64,000 nucleotides of DNA, from contig NC_064010.1 of the NCBI RefSeq assembly GCF_932276165.1, positions 1,240,001-1,304,000 on the forward strand, in the 5' to 3' direction. The translations under genes were made by a program, and so were the position numbers. Numbering within the stretch: the stretch's first letter is position 1; every line of letters begins with the position of its first letter. The notes beneath the pieces were generated by a model. The model made no database searches, was not told the origin of the DNA, and saw only the letters and a list, made by a program, of their open reading frames with translations. This DNA comes from Plutella xylostella. Lineage: Eukaryota; Arthropoda; Insecta; Lepidoptera; Plutellidae. Below are positions 22,811-34,032 of this stretch, in pieces.

Positions 22811-25800
22811 ATGGACGTGAAAATACTGGTTTTCCCTTTCCTACTTTCGTTTGGTGAGTAATTATTGCTTAATTTGTGTAAGCATTACGTTGAATGCGGT
22901 TTTGTAATACTTGTTTGCCATATTAGCTAAAGGTTAATGCCCACTAACCTATGGCCTAAATTTTATAATGAACCTGTAGGTAAGTAGGTACCTAATAGCT
23001 TAATAGATCTATTGGGTACCACCTTGGGTAGCTGGTAGATATGTGGAAAGCATCCTATTTTATAAGGCCCAAGATTTTTTTTTTACTACGAGGTTCTTAA
23101 GTGTCAATGCTATGTTATGCTATATTTAACAATGCATAAAAAGGCAAAATATTTCATTATGTAATTACATCCTATCCTAATGCATTATATAAGTTGCCAA
23201 AATAGATTTACTAATAGATTCAAAAACATAATTAAATAAACTTTCTCTATTATAAATATTCTTAATTAGAGCCTTACAAAGACGGGCCCATTTCTTCCAG
23301 TCAACATTTTGGCGAAGTTTTGTCCCTTTTGTTCAGTCGGGAAGCAAACCTGCAACCTTCTGTAGTGTTAACGAACCAGTTTTTACATAAATAATACTTT
23401 TGACCTTAAATTTAGAATTGTAGGTATTGAAAGGAGTTTAATAGCTTGAATGACCTCATATAAATTTCGGTTACATTTAAGATATCGATCGAAAGGTAAA
23501 TAGTCAATGCGTCCGGCAAATTTGGAGTCTAGACGACTGAAGGTCCTTGGTTCGAATCCCGGTCATAGAGTCCGGCAATGCCAACTGAGCAACAACGGGT
23601 AAAAGATTTATGTTATTTCTGCTATATGAATTAAAAAGTGTAAAACTTCCGTCGATGTCAGAAATTATAAAGAATAATTTGTTGCCTTACCAAACTTTAC
23701 TAAAGTCTGTTTTTAATCTCAGATACTAAATTGGCTGATTCTGAACGTTTCATCAACAGTGGATTAACCAGCGATTAAGTGAAGTATCGATCTATTGTAA
23801 AAAAAAATATGACAAAATATTTTAATGACTACCTATTGTAGCCTCTAGGTCGTATGCCTATTTCGTGTCTCCATGATAATGATAATATGTATTATACCCT
23901 GGCACTTTCGTCCTTCTATAAGTGTGACGCGGCCTAACCACGCAAGGAGGTCAGACGTTACTTATGTAATAAGTAATAACATAATGAGTGCATCAATATT
24001 CATGAAGTTAACCACTTTTTTAAATATAATATTGGGTATTTTGTCTTTGCATGATAGAGGAAGGTTTGCTAGCGTTTTTAGGTGGGTAATTTTAATTTAC
24101 ATTTATTTAAAATAGCTGTTCCCGCGAGCTTCGCATCGCCTCAATAAGGTTTTCCGCGGGAATTCCGGGATAAAAAGTAGCATATGTTCTTTTTCAGGGT
24201 CTACACCATTTGTATACCAAATTTCATTCAAATCCGTTCAGTAGTTTTGGCGTGAAAGATTAACAGACAGACAGACACATTATTATGGCATTTACAATAT
24301 TAGTTAGGATAGAATAAGGCATGCTAGCGTTTTTAGGTGGGTAATTAAAAAAAAAAAAAAATTAATAAGGTAATTTTAAATTACACGTATTTAAAATTAG
24401 ACACTAAGCTCAGCCATTCAAGATCGATTTAAGTAGGTACATTAAACCATCTGTGTCTGTTTCTACAGGGTGCTGCAAAAAGAGTATACTAAGCCGAAAG
24501 AGGCTGACTCAGGGGGTCATTGACAACTTTTGCTCTACGAGTTTTGGAAATTCGCGACAAAAAAAATCGTTCTCTATAGTAAAAAGTCATGTGACCAACA
24601 AAGTTTAGTTTTTTAGTATACCCTTTTTGCAACCCCCTGTATAAATCGACATTATTGTGCTCACAATCCAGTGAATATCCAAAATTACTGTTATGATTAA
24701 ATATGTTTTTTGCCATGTAGGTAGTAAAAAATATTGTGTCGAATGTTTTCAGGTGGCTGTTCCATCATTATCCCTGAAGAGCTGCCGTCTCTACTCTCCG
24801 TAGCGTATTCTAATATTCCACCAATCAAAAAAGGTAAGCCTTTAATTTTCATCTAAATCTCAACCATGACGGCTGAAAAAACTATATCTACTACTTATGG
24901 TTTGATTGCTACCGCAAATTTGATTTAGGCACAACAAAGATTGTTTTGGGTATTATGAAGCTATTGTTTTAAGTCACAAACGGTCGGTAACTACACAAAA
25001 GTTGGAAAGGACCAAGGGGGTCCCTCTCTACAGGGTGTTGCAAAATTGGTATACTAAGCCGAAAGCTACATGTGCAGCATGTTATATCTAAGCCCGAAAC
25101 TAAAATCAGAATTTGGAAATTCGCGTAAAAATTTTTTTTTTTCCATACTAAAAAAGTCACGTGACCAACAAAGTTTCTATGAAAAATGAATTTATTTTTT
25201 CGCGAATTTTCAAATTCTGATTTCAGTTTCAGTCTTAGATATAACATGCTGCACATGTAGGTTTCGGCTTAGTATACCCTTTTTGCAACACTCTGTATAT
25301 AGACAAACAAACGAACGAGAATTGTCACGCAATCGGCATGATTAATAAAACGAGATAGAGTCCTGACCGTCTAGTACGGACTTGCTATTTATGAAAACGA
25401 AAAATTTTAGGTTTCCTTTTGTCATCTGCATACATTATCTGTCAAAAGTTTAATCATAGTTTCCACTAGAGGCGCCACTTTGTATGCGAGAAAACGTTTT
25501 CGATAAACTATCAAACCTGTACGAGACGGGCTGGTTAGCGTTTCAAAAAAAAAAAAAACACGCACTCACGCCTTGTACTAATGTACTCCCTTGCGGGGTA
25601 GGCAGAGGTGCATTGCTGCACCCACTTTTCGCCAGAGTGTTATGTTAGTCCCAATGCAATAGGGGGCGGGCCTATTGCCATTTTACGGGCACATCCAAGA
25701 CCCGAGAACAAATATCTGTGTTTAAACAAATATCTGCCCCAGCCGGGAATCGAACCTGGGACCTTCGGCTCAGTAGTCAGGGTCACTAACCACTACGCCA

Positions 25801-28800
25801 TTCGGTCGTCTGTATAACGTATATAAAGTTATAGTTTATTATTGAAGCTTGCATCACTATATCTGTAAACCTAGGTATGTTATTGTATTGCAATAGTGTC
25901 AAAATTTACACCCGCCAGTTTCCACATCACTATACGTTTCTTCACTATTTTTGTGCCAAAAAACAAAAAATACTTATAATGCTGATTCTGGTTATTTGTA
26001 CACAGTTTTACAAATATACAACATTCCTTACGAATTCAGTATGAAATGAGTCGCAGAAATGCAACAGTAAACATTTATTAAAAACTTATTTAGGTAAGTA
26101 TATAAGTTTGTACATTAGTACTAGGCCGCGACTAGGCAAACGTAGTGTGGGACGCCCTCCGGCTAGATGGGGTGAAGACTTGCGAAAGGTGGCTGGTTAT
26201 GATTGGATGCGGAAAGCTAAAGTGGCGTGCTTTGGGAGAGGCCTACGTCCAGCAGTGCCGGCTGATGATGATGATGATAAGTACATTACTTTACTAACCT
26301 ACTTTACAGACTATTTTCTACGTTGACCTCGTCTCAATAAAATTTTGGGTACTAAAATTACCAAAAAATTTGAAAAAAATACACTTGCAGACAATAAAAA
26401 TTTACCGCCGCTTTTTCAAAAAGGAATGCTATGGAGAGAGCTAGAGCTATGCTTGGGGTTTCTCTGATGGATCATATTAGAAATGAGGTTATCCGTCACA
26501 GGACTAAGGTTACCGACATAGCTGTCAAAATATGCAAGCTGAAGTGGCAGTGGGCTGGTCATATCTGCCGAAGAACCGGTAACCGTTTGGGGTAGACAAA
26601 TTATCGAGTGGAGACCACGAACAGGCAAACGTAGCGTGGGACGCCCTCCTGCCCGCTGGACTGACGACCTTAGGCGGGTGGCGTGTAGTGGTTGGATGAG
26701 GAAGCCCGAGGACCGAGTGTTGTGGCGCTCCTTGGGAGAGGCCTAAGTCCAGCAGTGGATGATTATTGGCTGATGCTGATGATGATGATGACTCCAAAAA
26801 GAATTTTATTTGTTTCCATGTGCCGAACAGCCTATATTTGCTTAAATATTTATTACATAATGTACTATGTTCCAGGCACAGACTCGCGCGTGGGGTTCGG
26901 CTACGCTTTCGGCAACCATGCCGACTTTCAAGTACTATTCGAGTTCGGACCACAGACCAATACTAACCCCATTGGTAAGAATATTAGAATACGTTGAGAA
27001 TAGGAGAGTTACTCTATCTATACTGACGACATCGAACGAATTAGAGCTAAAAAGACGGTTGTTATAAGTTGAATGTGTATCTGTCTATGGTAGAGTAGAT
27101 CACAAATGGCTGAACTCATTTTCAATTTGTTGGTTTTTTGAATCATATGTAGGTAATGTTTACTCGTGTCTTCTTAGCCATATTTTACCAAAATCGGCTT
27201 AGGCGTTAAAAAGATATGCGACTTTAGTGTTGAATGAAAATGTGAGCTAGCATCTTCAAAGTTTGTTTGTTTTATTATATTAGAATAATCATTGTCACCC
27301 ACTTGCTATGTTGAAAAGTCTAGTAAACCGTTTTATGGGGTTTATAACCTAGGCTGTGTTTAGATTACCTCGCAGGATCTATAAAGTCAAGTAGAAGGTC
27401 CTATGTAACGAGGTTTGCAATATAACTTACAACCTTGGCACAGTTTAACTGCCTACTGAATATTATTATACATGTAGTATTCTTTGTTGTAAGTATGTTT
27501 TTGGAAATAGCACCATCTATTGAAAAGAGACTTGATTAGACTCAAAAGTCGTTACAGTCACTGGTATGGTGCAACAAACTTCATAAAAAATACACAAGAT
27601 GGCGCTGACATAGTAAAACAGAATTTCTCTTTTGAGTGTATTTAGGTTTACCTAGTAATATTCTAGTAATAGTATTCTATAGAGATGTACTAGTGTTAGC
27701 GACGTAGAAAAAACATCACTATATAGCGTGGTGGTGATGTGGTGTGATGCAGATGGAACACGCATTAAACGAGTTTATCGTTGACGATGACGAAACCGTG
27801 CAGTAGTTTAGTACGAAAAAATAGATATTTTTAAAAATACGTTTTTTTATACTCATTTCAGGTCAGCCATATCCCACAAACACGAAGCGACAAGCCTCGG
27901 AGCCAGCCCCGGCTAAAGTCAACAAAAACCGGGAAAAGGTAACTAAAATCTACTATATTTTTCCATGAAAAATATATAGAAACCTAAACACGCTTTTGTT
28001 TAAAAGTTTAAGAGGGAAGTAGGTATACCTTCGCGACCTTAGCGAAATACATAGGTATTAATAGTAGCAACGAATTTCTTATACAAAAGACATCAACGCG
28101 TTGCCTGAACTTTACTGTTTTAAACCATGTTTTAAACTAAATGTATACAGGATGTTGCAAATATGGTAAACTAAGCTGAAAGGGGTTAACTTGAGAGGTA
28201 ATTTCGAACAGCTTTTGTTTTACGACTTTATTTTAAATTCGTAAAATAAATTTTGGTTTTAAAAAAATTCAAGCAACGCGTTGATGTCTTTTGTATGAGA
28301 AAATAATTGATAGAGTTCTATATACGAAAGAGTGTTTAATATTATTTTCATGGAGCAATAGATTAGTTTTATGGTTTGATTTATGTATTGAGATAGTTAT
28401 AAGGCTTGAGAAAGTAGTTTTTCCCCTAACTCCCACGGGAATACTTTGTGGAGATCATACATATACATAAGCACTCACGACTGTAATCCCCGAAGGGGTA
28501 TCTATATACACACACACACACTCACGCCTTGTACTAATGTACTCCCTTGCGGGGTAGGCAGAGGTGCATTGCTGCACCTACTTTTCGCCAGAGTGTTATG
28601 TTAGTCCCAATGTAATAGGGGGCGGGCCTATTGCCATTTTACGGGCACATCCAAGACCCGAGAACAAATATCTGTGTTTAAACAAATATCTGCCCCAGCC
28701 GGGAATCGAACCCGGGACCTTCGGCTCAGTAGTCAGGGTCACTAACCACTACGCCATTCGGTCGTCGGTATCTATATATCCCCGATATACGGTATCTAGC

Positions 28801-29341
28801 TCTAAGTCCCCCTACATAACATTAGTCAAAAATTTTAAAAAGTACAAATTATACCCACTTGAAATCTTCGTTATTCTTTAAGAAACTTACTACTTTATAT
28901 TATTAAACATCCGGAATAGTTTTGAAAAGAGTATGTAAATGTATGTAAATGTAAAAGAGATAAATATTTTACTAAATAAAACTCATTTCATTTATCTTTC
29001 CCCAGTTCCTGCAATCAGACGCCGGCAAATACCTCCAGAACTGGGCCCAAAAGATGAAGAAACCTCAAAAGCCCCAACCAGATAACACGATGTACAGACC
29101 GAGGCCCGGAGAAGTCCCCAATCTAGAAGATTCCATGGTGGAACTCGTCAAAAACGAGAAGGGAGAGTATGAAATACACCAGCCTTCTGGACATTTACCG
29201 TCGAACATTCTAGAAGAGCTGAGAAGGTTGTACGGTGAAAAGAAGGAAGAAGCTCAGAATTTGTCGAAGAATGAGGTTAAGAGATCGAAAGAGGAGGTTA
29301 AAAGGATCACTGATGACCTTTCGAATGTCGATTTAGATTAG
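22811..29341 (+). CDS. Small secreted protein, paralogue 2 (211 aa, five exons)
   Basis: Exons 22811-22853, 24753-24833, 26876-26974, 27862-27938 and 29006-29341, all with GT-AG borders. Introns 1-3 are phase 1, intron 4 is phase 0, and the total is 212 codons including TAG. The N-terminus (MDVKILVFPFLLSFGGC) looks like a signal peptide. Exon 2 gives IIIPEELPSLLSVAYSNIPP. Exon 3 carries the conserved block RVGFGYAFGNHADFQVL then EFGPQT (residues 46-69). Exon 4 has a dibasic KR at residues 83-84. The 111-residue last exon is hydrophilic and charged (EELRRLYGEKKEEAQ; coiled-coil-like) and ends VDLD. The first three exons mirror the minus-strand gene at 16459-18564; the last two have no visible counterpart there. 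The family is not recognised. Introns hold Helitron-like, MITE, RTE and SINE insertions. An AATAAA lies 35 bp past the stop. Confidence 0.85.
23510..23580 (+). repeat. tRNA-like SINE scrap
   Basis: Contains GTCTAGACGACTGAAGGTCC and a B-box-like GGTTCGAATCCCGGT, but no foldable full tRNA. It is likely an old SINE head in intron 1 of paralogue 2. Confidence 0.35.
24113..24309 (-). mobile_element. Helitron-like repeat, copy B
   Basis: Same unit as copy A (CGCGGGAACAGCTA end, GTCTGT run, TAGTTAGGA end on plus), in intron 1 of paralogue 2. Confidence 0.6.
24467..24652. mobile_element. MITE of the GTTGCAAAA family
   Basis: CTACAGGGTGCTGCAAAAAG on the left faces CTTTTTGCAACCCCCTGTAT on the right. 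The interior has ATACTAAGCCGAAAG and AGTCATGTGACCAACAAAG. It sits about 100 bp before exon 2 of paralogue 2. Confidence 0.65.
25030..25297. mobile_element. Long foldback MITE of the GTTGCAAAA family
   Basis: ACAGGGTGTTGCAAAA at 25030 faces TTTTGCAACACTCTGT at the right end. The arms continue for over 100 bp (TACATGTGCAGCATGTTATA and complement). Almost the whole element is self-complementary. It lies in intron 2 of paralogue 2. Confidence 0.75.
25545..25810 (-). mobile_element. tRNA-derived SINE, full length
   Basis: The A-run and CACGCACTCACGCC tail come first on plus and the tRNA-like head (CGGTCGTC end) last. A- and B-box sequences are intact. No clear target duplication was seen. Confidence 0.85.
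26105..26278 (+). pseudogene. RTE-type LINE 3' fragment
   Basis: Reads RPRLGKRSVGRPPARWGEDL then a GATGAT tail, the C-terminal end of an RTE-clade reverse transcriptase. It sits in intron 2 of paralogue 2. Confidence 0.65.
26411..26790 (+). pseudogene. RTE-type LINE 3' fragment, longer copy
   Basis: Reads ERARAMLGVSLMDHIRNEV and LKWQWAGHICRRTGNR, then a TAG, then RPRTGKRSVGRPPARW in another frame, ending in (GAT)n. These motifs are the usual C-terminus of RTE-clade elements. It ends only about 85 bp before exon 3 of paralogue 2, so the acceptor region of that exon abuts the insertion. Confidence 0.75.
28509..28766 (-). mobile_element. tRNA-derived SINE with 12-bp target duplication
   Basis: GGTATCTATATA at 28497-28508 and 28767-28778 flanks the element. 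The tail is a (CA)n run instead of A-rich, and head boxes are intact. It lies in intron 4 of paralogue 2. Confidence 0.9.
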
Positions 29342-29375
29342 GTTTATTAAATGAGTTGTGGGTTATAGTAGACAC

Positions 29376-29381
29376 AATAAA
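29376..29381 (+). terminator. Poly(A) signal AATAAA of paralogue 2
   Basis: AATAAA 35 bp after the TAG at 29341, the first such hexamer in the 3' flank, followed by T-rich DNA. Confidence 0.65.
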
Positions 29382-29414
29382 AAGGCCATATTTGACCGTA
29401 ACAAGACATAATCC

Positions 29415-29565
29415 AATGTACAGTCAGCTGTATAAGTAGCTGTACACTTTTGGACCTTGTCGAACCCACAAACTGCCTATTAAAACATTGTCAGTTTGTT
29501 ATGTACCTAGCTAGTTTGACAAGGCACAAAAATGTATAGCTACTTATGCAGCTGACCGTACATTT
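29415..29565. mobile_element. Foldback MITE just past the secreted-protein gene
   Basis: ATGTACAGTCAGCTGTATAA at about 29416 faces TTATGCAGCTGACCGTACAT near 29546, with CCTTGTCGAACC / GACAAGG inside. It begins 35 bp after the AATAAA of paralogue 2. Confidence 0.65.
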
Positions 29566-29857
29566 CATAGGCAAACAGAATGTTGATAGGTTGGTACTTT
29601 TGATGTGTATTTTCGTGAACTCGATTTTCATAGTAAGTAAATGCCAATGTAATATCCTATATTCTTGAATTAAATTTGTCATAATATAAGGAGAAACAAT
29701 AACTGAGTAATGTCTCGATGTATTGTGAATTGTGAGCATATAAAGTTATCTTGTAAATTGCCATAAATAAAACATGAATTACCTACTTATGCTGCCCTAT
29801 AGGTATCACAATAATATATAGGAAGGTATTAAATATCACACCTATTAATATCATATT

Positions 29858-30092
29858 ACACTCACGGGCAATGAAAAGGTTCCACTGAGAAAAACACACA
29901 TATACCTACTCCTAAACGGGAAAAGATAACTTTATGACGTCTTCTGCAACATTGAAGTTCATTTAACGGACCATCAGGATATAACCAACTAAACACATAT
30001 GTGGTTCAAGTTTTAAATAATCGTTAGAAAAAATTTGGGTCGTTTGGTGTCGGCTTTTTGTGAGTGGAACTATTTCATTGCCCGTGAGTGTA
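29858..30092. mobile_element. MITE with CTCACGGGCAATGAAAA ends, complete copy
   Basis: ACACTCACGGGCAATGAAAA on the left and TTTCATTGCCCGTGAGTGT on the right, 235 bp, with the same interior landmarks as 18879 (CATCAGGATATAACCAACTA). Confidence 0.75.
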
Positions 30093-30766
30093 GTACTTAA
30101 ATTTAAAGAGGCTTTTATAAATGATTATAATATTTTTGTAGAGTTAGTACTTTTCCTATTTTTGGCTAAACCGGTTTGCGTTTATTATTTTATTTAATAT
30201 ATATTTTTTGTAGATATAGGTAGATGCTATATAGAAAGTTGTTTCCTTTAGATACTTTAAAAAACTTATAATGTAAATATTACATAAATTGAATTTCATA
30301 CACCTTTTTTGTTTTCCTTACCTGAAAAAAAACTTGTATAACTTTCGATTCATCAGAATTGATCAGAATATCTCATTATGACCTTCGTAAAAAGTGTTGT
30401 GAAAAGTGTGGCAAAAAGTGCTTCAATTTATCTTTGCCTACCCCGCAATGATAAGGCTGGTAATATAAGTTTATTTTTTATTTGTTTGTAATCTGTAAGT
30501 GTGACTTCCACTATCATTTAAACGAAATAAATCTCTCTTGCTTTGAAAGTATACTGACTGAGCAGGACAGCAATAGATTTAATGTCGTTTAAATGTTTGA
30601 TGCAAGTCACCCGTAGTATTTATAATACGTATGTATTTGTACACGTATAAATAAGTAATTACTTAAAGGAAAACAACAGGTTTACACAAACGTCATAGAA
30701 GCACTTATAAGCTATTTATTAAGAGGCAATGATACTGGGCCAAGTATCAGACGAAAGCGGAAATCC

Positions 30767-30920
30767 TATCCTACTAATATTATGAAGGCTAAAATTTGTG
30801 AGTATGTGTGTTGGTTACTTCTTCACGTCAAAACGGGTGAAGGGATTTTAATGAAATTTGGTATGAAGTTAGCTGACACCCTGGATTAACACATACGCTA
30901 CTACTTTTTAACGCGGAATA
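30767..30920 (+). mobile_element. Helitron-like repeat, 5' part only
   Basis: ATCCTACTAATATTATGAAG start, then TTCACGTCAAAACGGGTGAA and AAATTTGGTATGAAGTTAGC. The 3' CTAG end is missing, and the LINE copy begins within the next 40 bp. Confidence 0.5.
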
Positions 30921-30991
30921 GGGAATATGCAAGTGATTCAAATAAAGGTAAAATATTATTTTTAATAAACTTTATTATTTGGAACAAACAT

Positions 30992-32536
30992 GTGAGGCAG
31001 GTTCACTCGGAGGCTCGACTTAGGTTTTTAGACTGGGCTATGCACGGAAAACCTAAAACGGGACCTATCTATTCCGCTATGATAAGTACTAAAAAAGTTT
31101 TTAAACAAAAATTGAAATGGTGTCAAGATAATGCTGAACAGATTAAAATGGACATATTAGCTTCCCACCACGACAGCAAAAACTTTGGCCAATTCTGGAA
31201 GCAGACTAGTAAACTGAACCCTAGGTCGAGTCTCCCGGTGAGTGTAGGGGGCGTTAGTGAGCCTGAACAAATTACCGAGTTGTTTAAAAACCATTTTAGG
31301 GTAAAATCATCTCTGAACACGCCAGGTGACTCATCATTGTCCCGAGTGCCCACCACAGATACTCCCCATATCAGTTTTACCGCTAAAGAAGTAGCTTCGG
31401 TTATAAAGAGCATGACGCGTGGTAAATCGCCTGGGCACGACTCGCTCAGCATTGAACACTTGCAACATGCAGGTGTTCACTTGCCCAGAGTGCTCGCCAT
31501 GCTTCTTTCTTTCTGTGTTGGCCACTCCTACATGCCTGAGGACATGATGAAGACCCTGGTAGTGCCAATAGTTAAAAACAGGACAGGGGATGCCTCAGAT
31601 GTTAATAACTATAGGCCCATTTCGTTGGCCACCATAGTTGCAAAAGTGATGGACAATATGTTAGACAAACAGCTAGACAAACACCTGCATCTTCATGATG
31701 CCCAGTTCGGATTCAGATCTGGGCTATCTACAGAGACAGCAATACTTTGTCTCAAGCATACTGTCCGTTACTATACGGACAGGAAAACACCCGTATACGC
31801 TTGTTTTCTTGACTTGTCCAAGGCCTTCGATCTGGTGTCCTATAGTAAGTTATGGCAAAAGCTGTACGAGGACTCAACGCTGCCTGGAGAGTTCATTGAT
31901 ATACTGAAATATTGGTATGGGCACCAAAATAACATGGTGAGATGGGCAGGCTCGCTATCCGAACCATACAGGCTGGAGTGCGGGGTGAGGCAGGGCGGAT
32001 TGAGCTCTCCCAAACTTTTTTGCCTGTATGTGAATCGGCTGATCGAGGAGCTCAGCAATGCCATGGTCGGATGCTCAATTGGTGGGAAATTTGTAAATAA
32101 TATTAGTTATGCAGATGACATGGTATTGCTGTGCCCCTCGATCAGCGCTCTCATGAAACTGCTGAGCATTTGTGAGTCGTATGCGGAGGCTCATGGCCTC
32201 AGGTACAACGCGAAAAAGAGTGAGTTGCTTGTTTTCAAGGCTGGTACTAAATATTACCCTGATATACCTGAAGTCACTCTGAGCGGCACTCCTCTTAAAG
32301 TCGTACCGCGATTTAAGTACCTGGGGCACTGGGTATCCGAGTCACAATCAGATGATTGGGACATTGAGAGGGAGCGTAGGGCGTTGGCAGTCAGAAGTAA
32401 CATGCTGATCCGTAGGTTTGCAAGATGTACACAGAGTGTAAAAGTAACATTATTTAGGGCCTATTGCCAATCCTTTTACACTTGCGCCCTGTGGATCAGC
32501 TTTACTCAAAAGGCTTACAACGCCCTACGCGTTTAA
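30992..32536 (+). CDS. LINE reverse transcriptase, 5'-truncated and C-terminally broken
   Basis: A 514-codon open frame that stays open a little upstream (about 30960) and lacks the endonuclease half. Reverse-transcriptase landmarks in order: RGKSPGHDSLSIEHL, NNYRPISLATIVAKVMD, DAQFGFRSGLSTETA, ACFLDLSKAFDLVSY (first catalytic Asp), CGVRQGGLSSPKLF and the catalytic ISYADDMVLL. The frame ends at TAA 32534-32536. A homologous stretch resumes after it, so this copy has a stop and then a frameshift. It is a non-LTR element of the CR1/Jockey-like group, as far as motifs allow. Only these two lesions are apparent, so it is fairly young, but it is dead as a protein. Confidence 0.85.
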   Translation: MRQVHSEARLRFLDWAMHGKPKTGPIYSAMISTKKVFKQKLKWCQDNAEQIKMDILASHHDSKNFGQFWKQTSKLNPRSSLPVSVGGVSEPEQITELFKNHFRVKSSLNTPGDSSLSRVPTTDTPHISFTAKEVASVIKSMTRGKSPGHDSLSIEHLQHAGVHLPRVLAMLLSFCVGHSYMPEDMMKTLVVPIVKNRTGDASDVNNYRPISLATIVAKVMDNMLDKQLDKHLHLHDAQFGFRSGLSTETAILCLKHTVRYYTDRKTPVYACFLDLSKAFDLVSYSKLWQKLYEDSTLPGEFIDILKYWYGHQNNMVRWAGSLSEPYRLECGVRQGGLSSPKLFCLYVNRLIEELSNAMVGCSIGGKFVNNISYADDMVLLCPSISALMKLLSICESYAEAHGLRYNAKKSELLVFKAGTKYYPDIPEVTLSGTPLKVVPRFKYLGHWVSESQSDDWDIERERRALAVRSNMLIRRFARCTQSVKVTLFRAYCQSFYTCALWISFTQKAYNALRV

Positions 32537-32830
32537 TATAATAATGCGTTCAGGATGCTGTTGGGGTGCCGCGGTACTGCAGCGCGTCAGGGATGTTCGC
32601 CGAGGCACACACTGATGGATCTCATGCCATCATGAGGAAGCGAGTAGCCTCCCTGATGCGGCGGGTGCGCGCCAGCACCAACAGCCTCCTGACCACTATA
32701 GCAGAGAGAGTAGACAGTCCGCTGCTACGATCTTTAATGTGTGCACATGTTATGCCGTGTAAATGGGCGGCTAAATAATTTACCTATTTAATTATTATAT
32801 TTCATTTTAATTTAATTTAATTTAATACCA
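32537..32830 (+). pseudogene. C-terminal remainder and 3' tail of the same LINE
   Basis: Just after the stop the frame reads YNNAFRMLLG, then continues in another frame as SASGMFAEAHTDGSHAIMRK and on to LRSLMCAHV with TAA at 32776. This indicates a 1-base shift near 32565. A (TTTAA)n tail ends the element. Confidence 0.75.
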
Positions 32831-33236
32831 TTACTAACATAATTTTTAAGTTCATTGTTACTAACAAAATATGGATCAATCCGAAATAAATGATTTATTA
32901 TTATTATTTAGAATTAGGCCTCCATCAATATTTTTGATTATAATTCATTTTTCAGCAAGTAATTAATTGTTGAAAAGTAGAAAAAAACTGCGGTAAGTTC
33001 AAACATTAGAAACGTAGTACAATTTTCTTAAGGCGGAAGCGACGTAAAACGCTAGTATATTTCAATCTCAGAATAATATCTATGCCCATAGAACTGAGCG
33101 TAGAGAGAGTAGGCGCGACTAGCGAGAGTCATTATTCTGAGCCGTGAAACAAGAGTGTGACGTCACACTTAGCGCGCCATCATGACGGGTGTTTACAGTG
33201 GTCGTGTCGGTTGCTAATTTTTAACTTTATTTAAAA

Positions 33237-33432
33237 TAGCTGTTCCCGCGCGCTTCGCTTCGCCTTAAAGTTTTCCCGTGGGAATTCCGGGATAAAAAGT
33301 AGCCTATGTTCTTTCCCAGGGTCTAGACCGTATGTATACCAAATTTCATTCAAATCCGTTCAGTAGTTTTGACGTGAAAGAGTAACAGACAGACAGACAG
33401 ACAGACACAGTTAATTTCTCTATTAGTTAGGA
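33237..33432 (-). mobile_element. Helitron-like repeat, copy C
   Basis: Same unit as copy A, with (GACA) about five times and the CCGGGATAAAAAGTAGCC block. A separate 3' end of the family (CGCGGGAACAGCTAGT) lies at 33541-33579. Confidence 0.6.
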
Positions 33433-33766
33433 TTAGGATACCTTAAATAACTTTTTTTGTGGTTGAATTTTTTTTTACTTTATTAAAGCGATGTAAAACG
33501 ATTGAATAAGAATATAAAAAAAAATATATGCATATTCCCTATTCGGAAAGGCGAAGTAAAGCTCGCGGGAACAGCTAGTCTTAAATAAAGGATGGATTTT
33601 AATTAGTGTATTTATAAATCTCAAAAACAAAATGTTTAAAATATTTGGCAATACTCTTAACAATTTTGAATTTAAAATTCGTGAATTTAAAAGTAAACAA
33701 ACTAGGTAGTATGGAAAACGAATGGATAGAAATTTATGTTTAGTTTCTCTAAATAAATAAAACAAT

Positions 33767-33933
33767 GATGTTGATTCTGAAGGCAGAAATTCTAATTTTA
33801 ACGCTGTCAAACTAAAAAAATTGCTAGCATAAAATGACATTTACGTAAACAATCATAGAGTCGAATTTTAAACAAAGAAATTAAGGTTTTGACATCGCTA
33901 AATTTAAAATTTCTGCCTTCAGAATCGATATCA
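33767..33933. mobile_element. MITE with GATTCTGAAGGCAGAAAT ends, copy 1
   Basis: GATGTTGATTCTGAAGGCAG on the left faces CTGCCTTCAGAATCGATATC on the right. The interior has TTGCTAGCATAAAATGACAT, also found in copy 2 at 57437. Confidence 0.7.
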
Positions 33934-34032
33934 ATGTCTCGTGTTAGCAAAAAAAGACACCTAGGAAAAGGATTTAAGGTATACTCCCACTACAAACTCC
34001 ATAGTTAAAAGTTTAAAAATGAAGCTTGCTTT

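Noticed and set aside
33475..33840. 121-codon minus-strand frame
   Set aside because: It overlaps a Helitron-like end and a MITE arm and is AT-rich low complexity.
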